Shown piece after piece: positions 1 to 9,990 of a stretch of DNA of 64,000 nucleotides; the first letter of the stretch is position 1; every line of letters begins with the position of its first letter. The stretch comes from Streptomyces carpinensis (GTDB taxonomy: Bacteria > Actinomycetota > Actinomycetes > Streptomycetales > Streptomycetaceae): NCBI RefSeq assembly GCF_002154505.1, contig NZ_MUBM01000016.1, positions 1 through 64,000 on the forward strand. The letters run 5' to 3'. The notes below the pieces were generated by a model that was not told where the DNA came from, searched no databases, and worked only from the letters and a program-made list of their open reading frames with translations. The position numbers and the translations under genes were made by a program.

Positions 1-161
1 TGGTTGTAGAACACGAAGTCCCCGTCCGAGCGCACCTTCCCGCTCACCAGCAGCAACGCCGAGGCATCCACGTCAGGGACGCCCGGACCGGAGCGCCGGC
101 CCACTTCGACGCGCAGGGCCGCCGTCGGCACCGGCGTGTTCGACCCCTTCATCATGGACAT
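1..161 (-). CDS. TerD-family stress protein (partial, N-terminal end only)
   Basis: The reverse strand reads [12 protein letters not shown] and then a [14 protein letters not shown] motif followed by [12 protein letters not shown]. This is the hallmark start of TerD-domain calcium-binding stress and tellurium-resistance proteins. Only about 53 residues lie in the window; the gene continues beyond base 1. A purine-rich GGGGGAAGG stretch sits just before the start. ATGs at 161, 155 and 152 are all possible, plus one at 173 that would place the Shine-Dalgarno inside the gene, so 161 or 155 is preferred. Family assignment is from motif recognition. Whether the protein binds calcium or affects tellurite resistance cannot be judged from this piece. 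Confidence 0.85.
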   Translation of the reverse strand, partial: MSMMKGSNTPVPTAALRVEVGRRSGPGVPDVDASALLLVSGKVRSDGDFVFYN

Positions 162-449
162 GCCTTCCCCCATCACGTGTGTCGCCGGGCCGTGCCCCGG
201 CAGTCCGCCGGCTCGCTCCCGCCCAACCTATGCCCGCTCGCGGCCAACTCCCATGGGCAGCGCCGGAACACGCGTGCGCAACCCCCGGTAACCCCGCGGG
301 AACTCGCCCTTTACACGATCCGGGACTCGAGCGACGCCCCTTTTCCACCAAGTTCGCTCGCATTGGGTATTCCGCGTCACTGCAGACACGCAAAACAACC
401 CTCTTATCGGTCTCCCCAACCAGCACATCGTGGGCTTAACTTATGTGCC

Positions 450-881
450 ATGACCTCCCCCCGCTCCACTTATGGCGGCGGCTACTACTCCGCCTCCTTC
501 CCGGACACCCCGATCTACGACTCGCTCGTCGCCGAGCGGGGCACGCCGCAGATCGCCCCGATCCGGGTCCCCGCGCCGTACGACACGGGAAGCCACCTGC
601 CCGCGCTCCCCTCGGCGCTGCCCGCCCTCCCGGCGGCTCCGTCCCAGCCCTCCTACGGCTACCCGCAGGCGCCGCAGCCCACCCCGCTGCAGCAGGCGCC
701 CACGGCGTACATCCCGCAGCAGGCCTCCGCTCCGCGCGGATATCCCGGCCCGCAGCAGCCGATGCCACCGCGCCCGATGGCGGGCGGCACCGGTTACGAG
801 GCGATGCGCCCCGCGGCGCCCCGCCCCGCCCCGGCTCCCTACCAGGATCCGTACAACAACCAGCAGTACCGCGGCTACTGA
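450..881 (+). CDS. DUF6643-type Pro/Gln-rich protein
   Basis: A 143-residue protein with a conserved N-terminal block (MTSPRSTYGGGYYSASFPD, then DSLVAERGTP) followed by a low-complexity tail rich in Pro, Ala, Gln and Tyr. I recognise it as the Streptomyces family usually labelled DUF6643, of unknown function. No signal peptide, membrane segment or catalytic motif is visible; the tail looks disordered. The ATG at 450 is chosen because the conserved block starts exactly there; longer in-frame extensions upstream lack family character. It is transcribed away from the terD gene. No role is proposed. Confidence 0.8.
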   Translation: MTSPRSTYGGGYYSASFPDTPIYDSLVAERGTPQIAPIRVPAPYDTGSHLPALPSALPALPAAPSQPSYGYPQAPQPTPLQQAPTAYIPQQASAPRGYPGPQQPMPPRPMAGGTGYEAMRPAAPRPAPAPYQDPYNNQQYRGY

Positions 882-922
882 TCCACTCCCCGACCGTCCG
901 TGCCACCTGGCAGGATGAGGTC

Positions 923-1747
923 ATGGGGAATGCGGAACTGCGATCGATACACATCCACCCGGTCAAGGCGTTCCGGGCCCTGGGGCTCCGGGAGGCCGTC
1001 GTGGAGCCCTGGGGGCTGGCCGGGGACCGGCGCTGGGTGCTGATCGACGACGGGGGAAAGATCGTCACGCAACGCCAGCAGCCACATCTCGCGTTGGCCG
1101 TCGCCGAGCTCGTGCCCGGCGGCGGCCTTCGGCTGTCCACGCCCGGTCGCGAGCCGATCACGGTGCCCGTCCCGGAGCCGGGCGCCACGGTGACGGTGGA
1201 CATCTTCGGCGACAAGGTGGAGGCCGTCCCCGCCGGTGCCGCCGCGCACGCCTGGTGCAGCGGCTATGTGGGAGCCGAGGTCCGCCTCGTCCACATGGAC
1301 GACCCCGCCACGCGCCGGCCCGTCGACCCGGACTACTCGCTGCCCGGCGAGACGGTGAGCTTCGCCGACGGCTTTCCGCTGCTGCTCACCTCGCTCGCGT
1401 CCCTGGCCTCCCTCAACTCGCTGATCGCCGAGGGCGACCACGCCGAGGAGGGTCCGGTGCCCATGAACCGCTTCCGGCCGAGCGTGGTGGTGGGCGGGAC
1501 CGCCGCCTGGGCGGAGGACGACTGGCAGCGCATCGCGATCGGCGACGTCTCCTTCCGGGTCGCCAAGACCTGCGGCCGGTGCGTGGTGACCACCACCGAC
1601 CAGGCCACCGCCGCGCGCGGCAAGGAACCCCTGCGCACCCTCGGCCGCCACCGCCGCTTCGGCGGCGAACTGGTCTTCGGACAGAACCTGGTGCCCGAGA
1701 CGACCGGCACCATCCGCGTCGGCGACCGGGTCACGATCCTCGAGTGA
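923..1747 (+). CDS. MOSC domain-containing protein
   Basis: A 274-residue protein with the MOSC N-terminal beta-barrel (about residues 4-120; IHPVKAFRALGL near the start) and a C-terminal MOSC domain (about 130-270). The domain carries the RFRP motif and a KTCGRC motif with Cys217 and Cys220; the conserved cysteine is the one expected to carry sulfur or bind molybdopterin. Relatives include the C-terminal domain of molybdenum-cofactor sulfurase, YiiM/YcbX proteins and the mitochondrial mARC enzymes, which reduce N-hydroxylated compounds. Length is normal for a YcbX-like protein without a ferredoxin domain. It starts 41 bases after the preceding gene and could be co-transcribed. The exact substrate is unknown. 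Confidence 0.88.
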   Translation: MGNAELRSIHIHPVKAFRALGLREAVVEPWGLAGDRRWVLIDDGGKIVTQRQQPHLALAVAELVPGGGLRLSTPGREPITVPVPEPGATVTVDIFGDKVEAVPAGAAAHAWCSGYVGAEVRLVHMDDPATRRPVDPDYSLPGETVSFADGFPLLLTSLASLASLNSLIAEGDHAEEGPVPMNRFRPSVVVGGTAAWAEDDWQRIAIGDVSFRVAKTCGRCVVTTTDQATAARGKEPLRTLGRHRRFGGELVFGQNLVPETTGTIRVGDRVTILE

Positions 1748-1917
1748 GCGCCGATCCCGTCCGACCCGGGAACCCGAACCGGGGGCCGGTCGTTGGGACT
1801 TCGTGAGAGCTTCATGAGAGTTGCGGGTCAGAGGTGATTTCGCTCTCTCTTCGCCCGGGTTCGCGGGCGAGCGGCTCCGCGGGGGGTTATCAACGGAGGG
1901 GGAAGGGGGGTGCGGAC

Positions 1918-2523
1918 ATGCGAGCGATCAGCGGGCTCTGGCGCTGGCGGCGCAATCCGCTGCGGCGCACGACGGACCTGGTCGAGTCCTGGGTGGCGTT
2001 GGTGGCCCTGCTGCTGGCCCTGGTCGCCGCCCCCGTGCTCGGCTCCGTCGTCGGTTCCCTCGCCCAGGACGCCCTGCAGCAGTCGGTGCGGGACCAGCGC
2101 CAGGCCAGGCACCTGGTGACGGCCACCGTGGTGAGGAAGCTGCACCAGGTCGCGCCGGTGACCGACCCGGAGGCCTCCTCGGAGCGGGAGCTTGGCAGCC
2201 GTGTGCTCGCCGACTGGACCGCCCCGGACGGCACCCGGCAGCACGGCCCGGTCACGACGGACCTCAAGTCCCCGCACCCCGGCGACCACTTCCCGCTGTG
2301 GACCGACCGGGACGGGCGGATGGTGACCCGCCCTCTGGACCCCGCCACGGCCACCACCCACGCCGTCCTGGCCGGACTCGGCGCGGCCCTGCTGACCGCG
2401 GGACTGGTGGAGTGCATACGCAGGCTGATCGTCTGGCGACTGCTCCTCCGTCGGTACGCGCGCTGGGACCGGGCCTGGGAGCGCGCCGGTCCCGACTGGG
2501 GCCGCACCGGCGCCGGCAGCTGA
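1918..2523 (+). CDS. Rv1733c-like membrane protein
   Basis: A 201-residue protein with two hydrophobic segments (about residues 25-48 and 155-178) flanking a polar, presumably extracytoplasmic domain that contains TDLKSPHPGDHFPLW. The N terminus is Arg-rich (LWRWRRNPLRR). This layout matches the actinobacterial Rv1733c-like integral membrane family, whose function is unknown. The ATG at 1918 follows a strongly purine-rich stretch (AACGGAGGGGGAAGG). It is followed by 154 bases and then the beta-helix/AAA+ gene on the same strand. Confidence 0.8.
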   Translation: MRAISGLWRWRRNPLRRTTDLVESWVALVALLLALVAAPVLGSVVGSLAQDALQQSVRDQRQARHLVTATVVRKLHQVAPVTDPEASSERELGSRVLADWTAPDGTRQHGPVTTDLKSPHPGDHFPLWTDRDGRMVTRPLDPATATTHAVLAGLGAALLTAGLVECIRRLIVWRLLLRRYARWDRAWERAGPDWGRTGAGS

Positions 2524-2677
2524 CGGCCTGCCGACTCCGGTCAACCGACCGTCCGCGCGCACGCTACGGTGGACCGGCCGACGCATTCGGCAACGACCCG
2601 CGCACGAGCGAGCCGCAGGGGCCTGCCCCGAAGGCTGACGCGCCATCAGTACGACGAGGTGGGGGCACAGCAACGCC

Positions 2678-5116
2678 ATGGCACAGGGCACGGTCCAGGT
2701 GACGCACACCGGCACATCGCGGTGGCGGCGCCGCACGGGTGAGTACGCATCGCTCGCCGCCGCCCTGGAGGCCGCGGCGGACGGCGACGTCCTCACCGTC
2801 GCCCCGGGCACCTACCGCGAGAACCTCGTCGTCCAGCGGGCGGTGACCCTGCGGGGTCCCGAGGGCTCCGCCGGCTCGGTGCGGATCGCCCCCGTGGACG
2901 GGGTGCCGCTGACCGTGCGTGCCTCGGCGGTGGTGCAGGACCTGCACGTGGAGGGCCAGGACGCCGCCGCGCCCGCCCTGCTCGTGGAGGACGGCGCGCC
3001 GGAGCTGAAGGACGTGCGGATCGTGACCCGGTCCGCGACGGGCGTCGAGGTGCGCGGCGGCGCCCGGCCGACCGTGCGGCGCTGCACCGTCGACAATCCG
3101 GCCGGTGTCGGCATCGCCGTACTGGACGGCGGCGGGGTGTTCGAGGAGTGCGAGGTCGTGGCGGCCGGGCAGTCGGGCGTGGCGGTCCACGGCGGTGCCC
3201 ATCCGCGGCTCGAGCGCTGCCGCGTCCACCACACCGCGGGCCCGGGCATCACCGTGACGGGCGACAACTCCGCCGTGGAGGCGGTGGGTTGCGAGGTCTA
3301 CGAGGTGCGGGGCAGCGGTGTGCAGATCACCGGACGGGCCACCGCGCACCTCACTGACTGCGATGTGCACCGCACCACCGCGGACGGCGTCACCCTCGAC
3401 ACGGACGCCGTCCTCACCCTCGCCGACTGCCGCATCCACGACATCCCGGAGAACGCGGTGGACCTTCGCTCGCGTTCCGTGCTGACGCTGACGCGGACCA
3501 CGGTGCGCCGGTTCGGGCGCAACGGCCTGTCGGTGTGGGACCCGGGCACCCGGGTGGACGCCAACCAGTGCGAGATCTTCGACAGCACGGGTGACTATCC
3601 GGCGGTGTGGGTCAGCGACGGGGCGACCGCGGTCCTCGACTCCTGCCGGGTGCACGACGTGCCGGACGCGCTGTTCGTCCTGGACCGGGGTTCCCGGGTG
3701 GACGTCGTCGACAGCGACCTGTCCCAGGTGCGCAACACCGCGGTGTCGGTGAGCGACGGCGCCACCGCGCAGCTCGACGACTGCCGGATCAAGGAGGCGG
3801 GCACGGGAGCCTGGTTCCGTGACCACGGCAGCGGCGGCACGCTCAACAACTGCACGGTGGACGCCACGCAGACCGGCGTGATCGTCACCAAGGGCGCCGA
3901 CCCCACCATCGAGCGCTGCACGGTCTCCTCGCCCGCCGAGGCGGGATTCTACGTCTCCGCCGGGGGCCGCGGCAGCTTCCTTGGCTGCCGGGTGACGGGC
4001 AGCGGCGGCTACGGCTTCCATGTGATCGACGGCTGCCGTACGACGCTGCGGAAGTGCCGTACGGAGCGGTGTGCGCGCGGCGGGTACGAGTTCGCCGACG
4101 GCGGGCCGGACGCGGCGGGTGGGTCAGGACCCGTGGTGGAGGACTGCGCCAGCGACGAGAGCGGTGGCGTGCGCCCGCCCGTGGCACGGGAGACTGCCGT
4201 GCATCCGACGCCGAGCCCGTCGCCGGGACTGCTCGGCGCGATCCCCGGACAGCGCAGCACCGAGCAGGAGCCGCTGCTGTCCGCGCCGGAACCGCAGGAG
4301 CCCGCGCGCACCGCGAAGGACGTGCTGGGCGAACTCGACGCGCTGGTGGGCCTGGACAGCGTGAAGCGGGAGGTCCGCGCCCTCACCGACATGATCGAGG
4401 TGGGCAGGCGCCGGCAGCAGGCAGGTCTGAAGGCCGCGTCGGTCAAGCGCCATCTGGTCTTCACCGGCTCCCCCGGCACCGGGAAGACGACGGTCGCCCG
4501 TCTGTACGGCGAGATCCTGGCCTCCCTCGGCGTGCTGGACAAGGGCCATCTCGTCGAGGTGTCCCGTGTCGACCTGGTGGGCGAGCACATCGGCTCCACC
4601 GCGATCCGCACCCAGGAGGCGTTCGAGCGGGCGCGCGGCGGGGTGCTGTTCATCGACGAGGCGTACGCGCTCTCCCCGGAGGACGCCGGGCGCGACTTCG
4701 GCAAGGAGGCCATCGACACGCTGGTGAAGCTGATGGAGGACCACCGGGACGCGGTCGTGGTGATCGTCGCCGGCTACACGGCCGAGATGGAGCGCTTCCT
4801 TTCCGTCAATCCGGGTGTGGCCTCGCGTTTCTCCCGCACTATCACCTTCAGCGACTACGGCCCCGACGAGCTGCTGCGGATCGTGGAGCAGCAGGCCGAG
4901 GAGCACGAGTACCGGCTCGCCGCGGGGACCGCGGAAGCGCTGCTGAAGTACTTCACCGACATCCCGAAGGGTGCCGCGTTCGGCAACGGCCGCACCGCGC
5001 GCCAGACCTTCGAGGCGATGGTGGAGCGGCACGCGGGCCGGGTGGCGCAGCTCGACGACCCGAGCACCGACGATCTGACGCTGCTCTACGCCGAGGACCT
5101 GCCCGCGCTCTCTTAG
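2678..5116 (+). CDS. Right-handed beta-helix / AAA+ ATPase fusion protein
   Basis: An 812-residue fusion. Residues 1 to about 480 are parallel beta-helix repeats (NosD/pectate-lyase-like): rungs of about 22-24 residues such as DCRVHDV and [15 protein letters not shown], opening with the typical [15 protein letters not shown] proline-rich linker (about 500-545) leads to a CbxX/CfxQ-EccA type AAA+ domain. That domain has Walker A GSPGTGKT at 597-604, Walker B with Asp660-Glu661 ([10 protein letters not shown]), a sensor region near PGVASRF and a C-terminal helical lid. AAA+ proteins of this group remodel partners or act in type VII-like systems. The beta-helix probably selects the partner; that is inference. 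No signal peptide, so it is cytoplasmic. No ESX genes are nearby. Confidence 0.9.
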   Translation: MAQGTVQVTHTGTSRWRRRTGEYASLAAALEAAADGDVLTVAPGTYRENLVVQRAVTLRGPEGSAGSVRIAPVDGVPLTVRASAVVQDLHVEGQDAAAPALLVEDGAPELKDVRIVTRSATGVEVRGGARPTVRRCTVDNPAGVGIAVLDGGGVFEECEVVAAGQSGVAVHGGAHPRLERCRVHHTAGPGITVTGDNSAVEAVGCEVYEVRGSGVQITGRATAHLTDCDVHRTTADGVTLDTDAVLTLADCRIHDIPENAVDLRSRSVLTLTRTTVRRFGRNGLSVWDPGTRVDANQCEIFDSTGDYPAVWVSDGATAVLDSCRVHDVPDALFVLDRGSRVDVVDSDLSQVRNTAVSVSDGATAQLDDCRIKEAGTGAWFRDHGSGGTLNNCTVDATQTGVIVTKGADPTIERCTVSSPAEAGFYVSAGGRGSFLGCRVTGSGGYGFHVIDGCRTTLRKCRTERCARGGYEFADGGPDAAGGSGPVVEDCASDESGGVRPPVARETAVHPTPSPSPGLLGAIPGQRSTEQEPLLSAPEPQEPARTAKDVLGELDALVGLDSVKREVRALTDMIEVGRRRQQAGLKAASVKRHLVFTGSPGTGKTTVARLYGEILASLGVLDKGHLVEVSRVDLVGEHIGSTAIRTQEAFERARGGVLFIDEAYALSPEDAGRDFGKEAIDTLVKLMEDHRDAVVVIVAGYTAEMERFLSVNPGVASRFSRTITFSDYGPDELLRIVEQQAEEHEYRLAAGTAEALLKYFTDIPKGAAFGNGRTARQTFEAMVERHAGRVAQLDDPSTDDLTLLYAEDLPALS

Positions 5117-5718
5117 GGGCTGTTCGGCGGACCAGGTCGCAGGAGAGTCGCGGCGCCTGTTCCGGACAGGCCCTGAGCCCCTGGCCGCCCCGTGGGGCCG
5201 GCAGCTCCGGGCGGAGCCGGGCCAGGAGCCGTCGGCGTTCCTCGGCGAAGGCATGGTCGGCTGGTGGCCGGAGTGACCCAGGATCGGGGCGGGCAGGGGA
5301 TGCTCGGCGGTGCGGCCGGGGCCGAGCGGGTCCTTCAGCGGGGCTCGGTCGACGTCCGGGCAGCCGGACCGGGCCGCCGATGGGGTCGGTGAGCCGGTAC
5401 AGGTTGCGGTGCCGACCTCGTGGGCCAGGAGTTCCAGGGGCGGCTCCGGCCGGTTCGGGCGACGCCGCCGGGCCCGCCGTGCGAGCTGTGCCGGGCGGTC
5501 CGTCCGGGTGGGGCGCCGCCGGCTTCCGCTGTGCGCGTTCGGGTGCGGTGGGGGGCGCCGCACGTCTGGCATGTGCGCGTCCTGGCGGGCGATGGCGCCG
5601 CGGCGGGCGACCCGTGAAAGGATGGGACGTCCGCGCACCCCCGGTCTGGCGAACCTCCTCGTCGGGCGGGTGCGCCGGGCGTGTAGGACGGCTTGAGGCG
5701 AAAGGAACCGGAGCACAC
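5117..5718. other. Intergenic stretch without a supported gene
   Basis: About 600 bases between the AAA+ gene and the DeoR-type gene. Open frames exist on both strands but show no recognisable motif, no convincing ribosome binding site and a composition typical of GC-rich shadow frames. No terminator-like hairpin was recognised. It may hold a decayed gene, but I cannot name one. Confidence 0.4.
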
Positions 5719-6546
5719 GTGAGTGAGAATCAGAACCTCCTCGCGGAGCAGCGACGTTCCCTGATCCTGGACGAGGTCCGCCGCCGTGGCGGTGTCCGGG
5801 TCAACGAGCTGACCCGGAAGCTCGGCGTGTCGGACATGACGATCCGCCGCGACCTTGACGCGCTGGCTCGCCAGGGCGTGCTGGAGAAGGTGCACGGCGG
5901 CGCGGTCCCGGTGGTGGAGGCCAGCACGCACGAGCCGGGTTTCGAGGCGAAGTCGGGTCTGGAGCTTACGGCCAAGGAGGACATCGCGCGGGCGGCGGCC
6001 CGGCTGGTCGCCCCGGGCACGGCGATCGCCCTGTCGGGCGGTACGACGACGTACGCACTGGCCCATCATCTGGTGGACGTGCCGGATCTGACGGTGGTCA
6101 CCAACTCGGTGCGGGTGGCGGACGTCTTCCACACCGCGCAGCGTGCCTCCGGCCAGCGGCAGGGCGCGGCGACGGTGGTCCTGACCGGTGGGGTGCGCAC
6201 GCCGTCCGACTCGCTGGTGGGGCCGGTGGCCGACCAGGCGATCGCCTCGCTCCACTTCGACATGCTGTTCCTGGGCGTGCACGGGATATCGGCCGAGGCC
6301 GGCCTGTCGACGCCGAACCTCGCCGAGGCCGAGACCAACCGGCGGCTGGTGCAGTCCGCGCGGCGGGTAGTCGTGGTCGCGGACCACACCAAGTGGGGCG
6401 TGGTGGGCCTGAGTTCCTTCGCGACGCTGGAGCGGATCGACACGCTGGTGACGGATGCCGGGCTGCCGGCCGAGGCCCGCGCGGAGATCTCGGAACACCT
6501 TCGGCTGGTGGTGGCGGGCGAGCCGGGAGACGAGGAAGACGTCTGA
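5719..6546 (+). CDS. DeoR/GlpR-family transcriptional regulator
   Basis: A 275-residue regulator. The N terminus carries the DeoR winged helix-turn-helix (about residues 9-62, with VRVNELTRKLGVSDMTIRRD). The C-terminal DeoRC sugar-phosphate sensor domain (about 85-255) contains AIALSGGTTTYALA, the phosphate-binding loop of this fold, and a VADHTKWG motif. Family members repress sugar or polyol catabolic operons and are released by a phosphorylated intermediate. The GTG at 5719 is preferred because a GGAG lies six bases upstream and the conserved region begins soon after. No sugar catabolic genes are adjacent, so the target is unclear and may lie elsewhere. Confidence 0.92.
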   Translation: MSENQNLLAEQRRSLILDEVRRRGGVRVNELTRKLGVSDMTIRRDLDALARQGVLEKVHGGAVPVVEASTHEPGFEAKSGLELTAKEDIARAAARLVAPGTAIALSGGTTTYALAHHLVDVPDLTVVTNSVRVADVFHTAQRASGQRQGAATVVLTGGVRTPSDSLVGPVADQAIASLHFDMLFLGVHGISAEAGLSTPNLAEAETNRRLVQSARRVVVVADHTKWGVVGLSSFATLERIDTLVTDAGLPAEARAEISEHLRLVVAGEPGDEEDV

Positions 6547-6748
6547 GGCGCCGCGCCTGAGGGGACGTCAGTCGCGGTCGGCGGTGCTCGGTCGGCCCGG
6601 GCCCCGGAGGTGTGCGCCGTCCACCGTGTCGAGGTCACCGGTGCGCCGGGCGCCCGTGCGCCGGCCGAGGAGTGGCGGCCGGGTCCGGCCGGGCTGGGCA
6701 CGCGACCGCGGTGGGCCCGCGCCGACGGCGGAACGGCCGCCTTCCGCC

Positions 6749-7873
6749 TCAGCGCGGCCACTGCCCCAAGGCGAGGAAGGAGTCGATCGCCGCCGTGTAC
6801 GGTGCGCTGTCCAGACCCTGTGCGGCCAGCCACGTGTCCGAGTAGTACTTGTCGAGGTAGCGGTCGCCCGGGTCGCACAGCAGCGTGACCACGCTGCCCC
6901 GGCGCCCCTCGGCCAGCATCTCGGCGACGATCTTCAGGGCGCTCCACAGGCCGGTGCCGGTCGAGCCGCCCGCCTTGCGGCCGATGGCCCGCTCCAGCGC
7001 CCGTACGGCGGCGACGGCGGCCGCGTCGGGCACCTTCATCATCCGGTCGATGGCACCGGGCACGAAGCTCGGCTCCATGCGCGGCCGGCCGATGCCCTCG
7101 ATACGCGAACCGCAGTCGCAGGTGACGTCCGGATCGCCGGTCGTCCAGCCCTCGAAGAAGCAGGAGTTCTCCGGGTCGGCGACGCAGATGCGGGTGTCGT
7201 ACTGCATGTAGTGGACGTAGCGCGCGAGGGTCGCGGAGGTGCCGCCGGTGCCCGCGGTCGCGACGATCCACGCGGGCTCCGGGAACCGCTCCAACTCCAG
7301 CTGGCGGAAGATGGACTCGGCGATGTTGTTGTTGCCGCGCCAGTCCGTGGCCCGCTCGGCGTAGGTGAACTGGTCCATGTAGTGGCCGCCGGTGTCCACC
7401 GCGAGCCGGGCCGAGGCCTCGTACATCGTGCGCGGGTCGTCCACGAAGTGGCACTGCCCGCCGTGGAATTCGATCAGGCGGCACTTCTCCGCGCTCGTCG
7501 TGCGCGGCATCACCGCGATGAAGGGCACGCCGATCAGCTTCGCGAAGTAGGCCTCGGAGACGGCCGTCGAGCCGCTGGAGGCCTCGATCACGGGGCGGTC
7601 CGGCCGGATCCAGCCGTTGCACAGGCCGTAGAGGAACAACGAGCGGGCCAGACGGTGCTTGAGGCTGCCGGTCGGGTGGGTCGACTCGTCCTTCAGGTAC
7701 AGGTCGACGCCCCATTCCTCGGGCAGCGGGAAGCGCAGCAGGTGGGTGTCGGCCGACCGGTTGGCGTCCGCCTGGACCTTGCGGACCGCCTCTTTCAGCC
7801 AGTCGCGGTAGCCCGTGTCGCTGCGGTCGACGTCGAGGGTTTCGCCGGTCCGGCGCTGCTCGGTGGTACTCAC
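6749..7873 (-). CDS. PLP-dependent cysteine synthase family protein
   Basis: A 374-residue fold-type II PLP enzyme. Lys72 in the PTGSLKHR motif is the expected Schiff-base lysine. [10 protein letters not shown] is the substrate/phosphate loop, and [14 protein letters not shown] is the PLP-phosphate glycine-rich loop. It resembles cysteine synthase and cystathionine beta-synthase relatives but is longer than a standard CysK and has a cysteine-bearing region (CDCGSRIEG), as in the uncharacterised actinobacterial PLP cysteine-synthase-family group. The GTG start at 7873 has a clear AAGGAG eight bases upstream. It is convergent with the DeoR gene. The substrate is not deducible. Confidence 0.88.
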   Translation of the reverse strand: MSTTEQRRTGETLDVDRSDTGYRDWLKEAVRKVQADANRSADTHLLRFPLPEEWGVDLYLKDESTHPTGSLKHRLARSLFLYGLCNGWIRPDRPVIEASSGSTAVSEAYFAKLIGVPFIAVMPRTTSAEKCRLIEFHGGQCHFVDDPRTMYEASARLAVDTGGHYMDQFTYAERATDWRGNNNIAESIFRQLELERFPEPAWIVATAGTGGTSATLARYVHYMQYDTRICVADPENSCFFEGWTTGDPDVTCDCGSRIEGIGRPRMEPSFVPGAIDRMMKVPDAAAVAAVRALERAIGRKAGGSTGTGLWSALKIVAEMLAEGRRGSVVTLLCDPGDRYLDKYYSDTWLAAQGLDSAPYTAAIDSFLALGQWPR

Positions 7874-8244
7874 GGCGGGACTCCTTAACGCTGGGCGCCG
7901 ACGGCGTGTCGCGCGGCCGGACGCCACCGATGATAGACACCTTCGGCACGCTTCTCACCTGCATAAACGTCACTTTGGGCGGGTCAAAGACAGGCCTGGG
8001 GCACAGTTCGCCAGGGCGCGTGCGCGGCGCACCGCGCGCATCGGTGGGGGCGCGCTCGCGCGCGTGCTCCGGATGCCGGTCGCCAGGGGGCCGCGTGCAC
8101 TGGTGCCGCGTGCCGAAGGGGGGCAGACTGCACCGCGCGGGACGAAGAGCCGGACGGGACGCACACTGGATCCCGGACGAACCACGCCGACTCGGTGACC
8201 GGGCCGAGTCACGCACCGGTGGCGCGCACGAGGGGGCGGCAGGG
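7874..8244. other. Divergent intergenic region, no gene supported
   Basis: About 370 bases between the start of the PLP enzyme gene (reverse) and the 107-residue protein gene (forward). It must hold both promoters. A less GC-rich patch (TGATAGACACCTTCGG... about 7930-7980) is the likely promoter area for the PLP gene. No clear operator or hairpin was identified. Confidence 0.4.
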
Positions 8245-8568
8245 ATGGCGGAACCGGAGTTCACGGCCACGGGCGTGCGGATCGCCAGACGACTGCGCTC
8301 GCTCACCCGGGCCGGGCGGGTCCGGATCAGCGACGGCAGGCTGGAGTTGCTCACCAGCTACGGCAGCGAGATCGACAGCGCGCCGGTGCGGACGGTGCGC
8401 GCCTCCCGGCCCTGGCTCGGCCCGGCCGACCGGGCGCTCGCCGACCTCAACGGCAACCGCTACTCGCTGACCCTGGGCGCGGGGGACCCTGCTCCCGGCG
8501 AGAGCGGACCGCCGGCGGCGCGCCGGTTCGTCGAGGCCGTCCGAAGGGCGGCGGGACGCGTCGGCTGA
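8245..8568 (+). CDS. Small conserved actinobacterial protein, function unknown
   Basis: A 107-residue basic protein beginning MAEPEFTATGVRIARRLRSL. No membrane segment, signal or cysteine motif. Composition and codon use are those of a real gene, and the start has a GGCAGGG-type ribosome binding site. It stands directly upstream of an RsfA-like anti-sigma kinase in the same direction (198 bases apart), an arrangement that could link it to that regulator; this is inference. Family not recognised with certainty. Confidence 0.65.
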   Translation: MAEPEFTATGVRIARRLRSLTRAGRVRISDGRLELLTSYGSEIDSAPVRTVRASRPWLGPADRALADLNGNRYSLTLGAGDPAPGESGPPAARRFVEAVRRAAGRVG

Positions 8569-8766
8569 CCTCAACCCTGAAGGTGGCTCGAAGTTGCGGT
8601 GCCGAACCCCTTGCGTCACGCTGGTCTCACGTCACTCTGGGTTTACCGGCGATAACGCTGCGAACCAGCCCGCCGGCCACGACAGCAGGCGGCAGTGTCA
8701 CGCAGGCGTCCTGCTGCATCCGAAACGTCGTGTTCTTCCGGACCTCAACGTCGGGGAGTCGCAGCC

Positions 8767-9312
8767 GTGATCAGTCACCCAAGCAGGCACTGCACGGTGG
8801 AGCTCCAAGCCCTGCCGTCGCGGATCGGCCAGGTCCGCAGAATCGTATCGGCGCACTTGCGCTACTGGCATCTGGACCCTCTGATAGACCGGGCCGCGCT
8901 CGGTGTGACGGAGTTGCTGACCAACGTCCACCAGCACGCCCAGCCCGACAAGTTGTGCACCGTCGAGCTCGAGCTGCTACTCGACCGGCTCACCGTCTCC
9001 GTGCGCGACCACGATCCGCGTCTTCCTGTCGTGGAGGACATGGGCGAGATCGCGCCGCTCGCCACCGAAGGCCGCGGGCTGGCGATGGTGGCCGCGATGA
9101 GCGAGAGCTGGGGCGCACGCCCGGACGGCGAGCGGGGCAAAGTGGTCTGGTTCACCCTGCCGACCGCCGGCGGCCCGGTCACGGTGCCGACGCGCGTGCC
9201 GCGGCTGGCGACCCGGGACCAGCCCGTGCGCCGGTTCGCGGCGGCCGAGCCCGCGCTCGACGGCTCCCGGCCGCCCGTCCACGCTCCCGCCCGGTCCGCC
9301 GTTCCCGGCTGA
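8767..9312 (+). CDS. RsbW/RsfA-like ATP-binding anti-sigma factor
   Basis: A 181-residue HATPase_c_2 protein. The N-box ELLTNVHQH (residues 49-57) and a glycine box GRGLAMV (102-108) mark the GHKL ATP-binding fold of RsbW/SpoIIAB-type serine kinases. A Pro/Arg-rich tail of about 50 residues follows the domain. In Streptomyces, proteins of this type (RsfA is the best-known) bind SigF-like sigma factors and anti-sigma-factor antagonists such as BldG. The GTG at 8767 is chosen because GGGGAG precedes it. No sigma factor or antagonist gene lies next to it, as is usual for orphan Streptomyces members. Which sigma factor it controls cannot be read from sequence. Confidence 0.85.
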   Translation: MISHPSRHCTVELQALPSRIGQVRRIVSAHLRYWHLDPLIDRAALGVTELLTNVHQHAQPDKLCTVELELLLDRLTVSVRDHDPRLPVVEDMGEIAPLATEGRGLAMVAAMSESWGARPDGERGKVVWFTLPTAGGPVTVPTRVPRLATRDQPVRRFAAAEPALDGSRPPVHAPARSAVPG

Positions 9313-9990
9313 CCGGGCGGTGACCGACCCGACGTACGACGACCGGCGGCGCCCAGCGGTGAGGGGCGCTGCCGGTCGCCGGCGCGCCGGGGGTGGCGGT
9401 CGGTGGGCGGCGGGGGCGCCGGTCGCTGACACAGGACGGACGGTGGTCTGTGGACGGCGGTAGCCGGTCGCCCATCGCCGGCGCACGCCGGTCGCGGTCG
9501 GCGGTCGGCGGTGGGCGAACACCCGGCGAGCGGTCCAGGCGTTGCGCGAGCCCCTCACCCCGGAGGCCGAACGGGCGGTGAGCCGAGAGGTTCTGGTACG
9601 GCGCCGCGATGCGCGACCTGGACGCGGCAGCCGGACGGCCTCCGGTGCTGCCACCCGGCGGCCGGTACGAGCACGCTCTCCTCACCGGGGGCCACTGCCG
9701 TGCGACCGTCCGCCTCCCGGCCGAGCCGCCGTTGCGGCCAGGAGCCCCTGTTGCCGTGAGGGAGCTCCAACTGGCGTAGGGGCGATCGGGATGCGCTGTC
9801 GCGCTCGTCGCCGGCGGCCTCGACCGTCTGCATGACCTTCTCCTGCTTGGTGAAGCAGGGCCTCGGCCCCCGTCTGGACCTGTCGAACTGCGCATACTGC
9901 GCGGGCCGGCATGAGGCTGAAGGCCAAGCTCAGTGGCGGCGGACTGCGGACCCCGTGCGCTCGTTCCCAGCGCCGAGCCGAGGAGGAAGC
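9313..9990. other. Intergenic region with a possible 56-residue ORF (9609-9779)
   Basis: Between the anti-sigma gene and the universal stress protein gene. One forward frame, ATG 9609 to TAG 9779, reads like a protein C terminus (RYEHALLTGGHCRATVRLPA), with coding-like residues running upstream to a stop at 9579-9581. A second frame just before it (about 9535-9600) also looks coding-like, so this may be the frameshifted end of a lost gene. No family recognised. The rest shows nothing. Confidence 0.3.
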
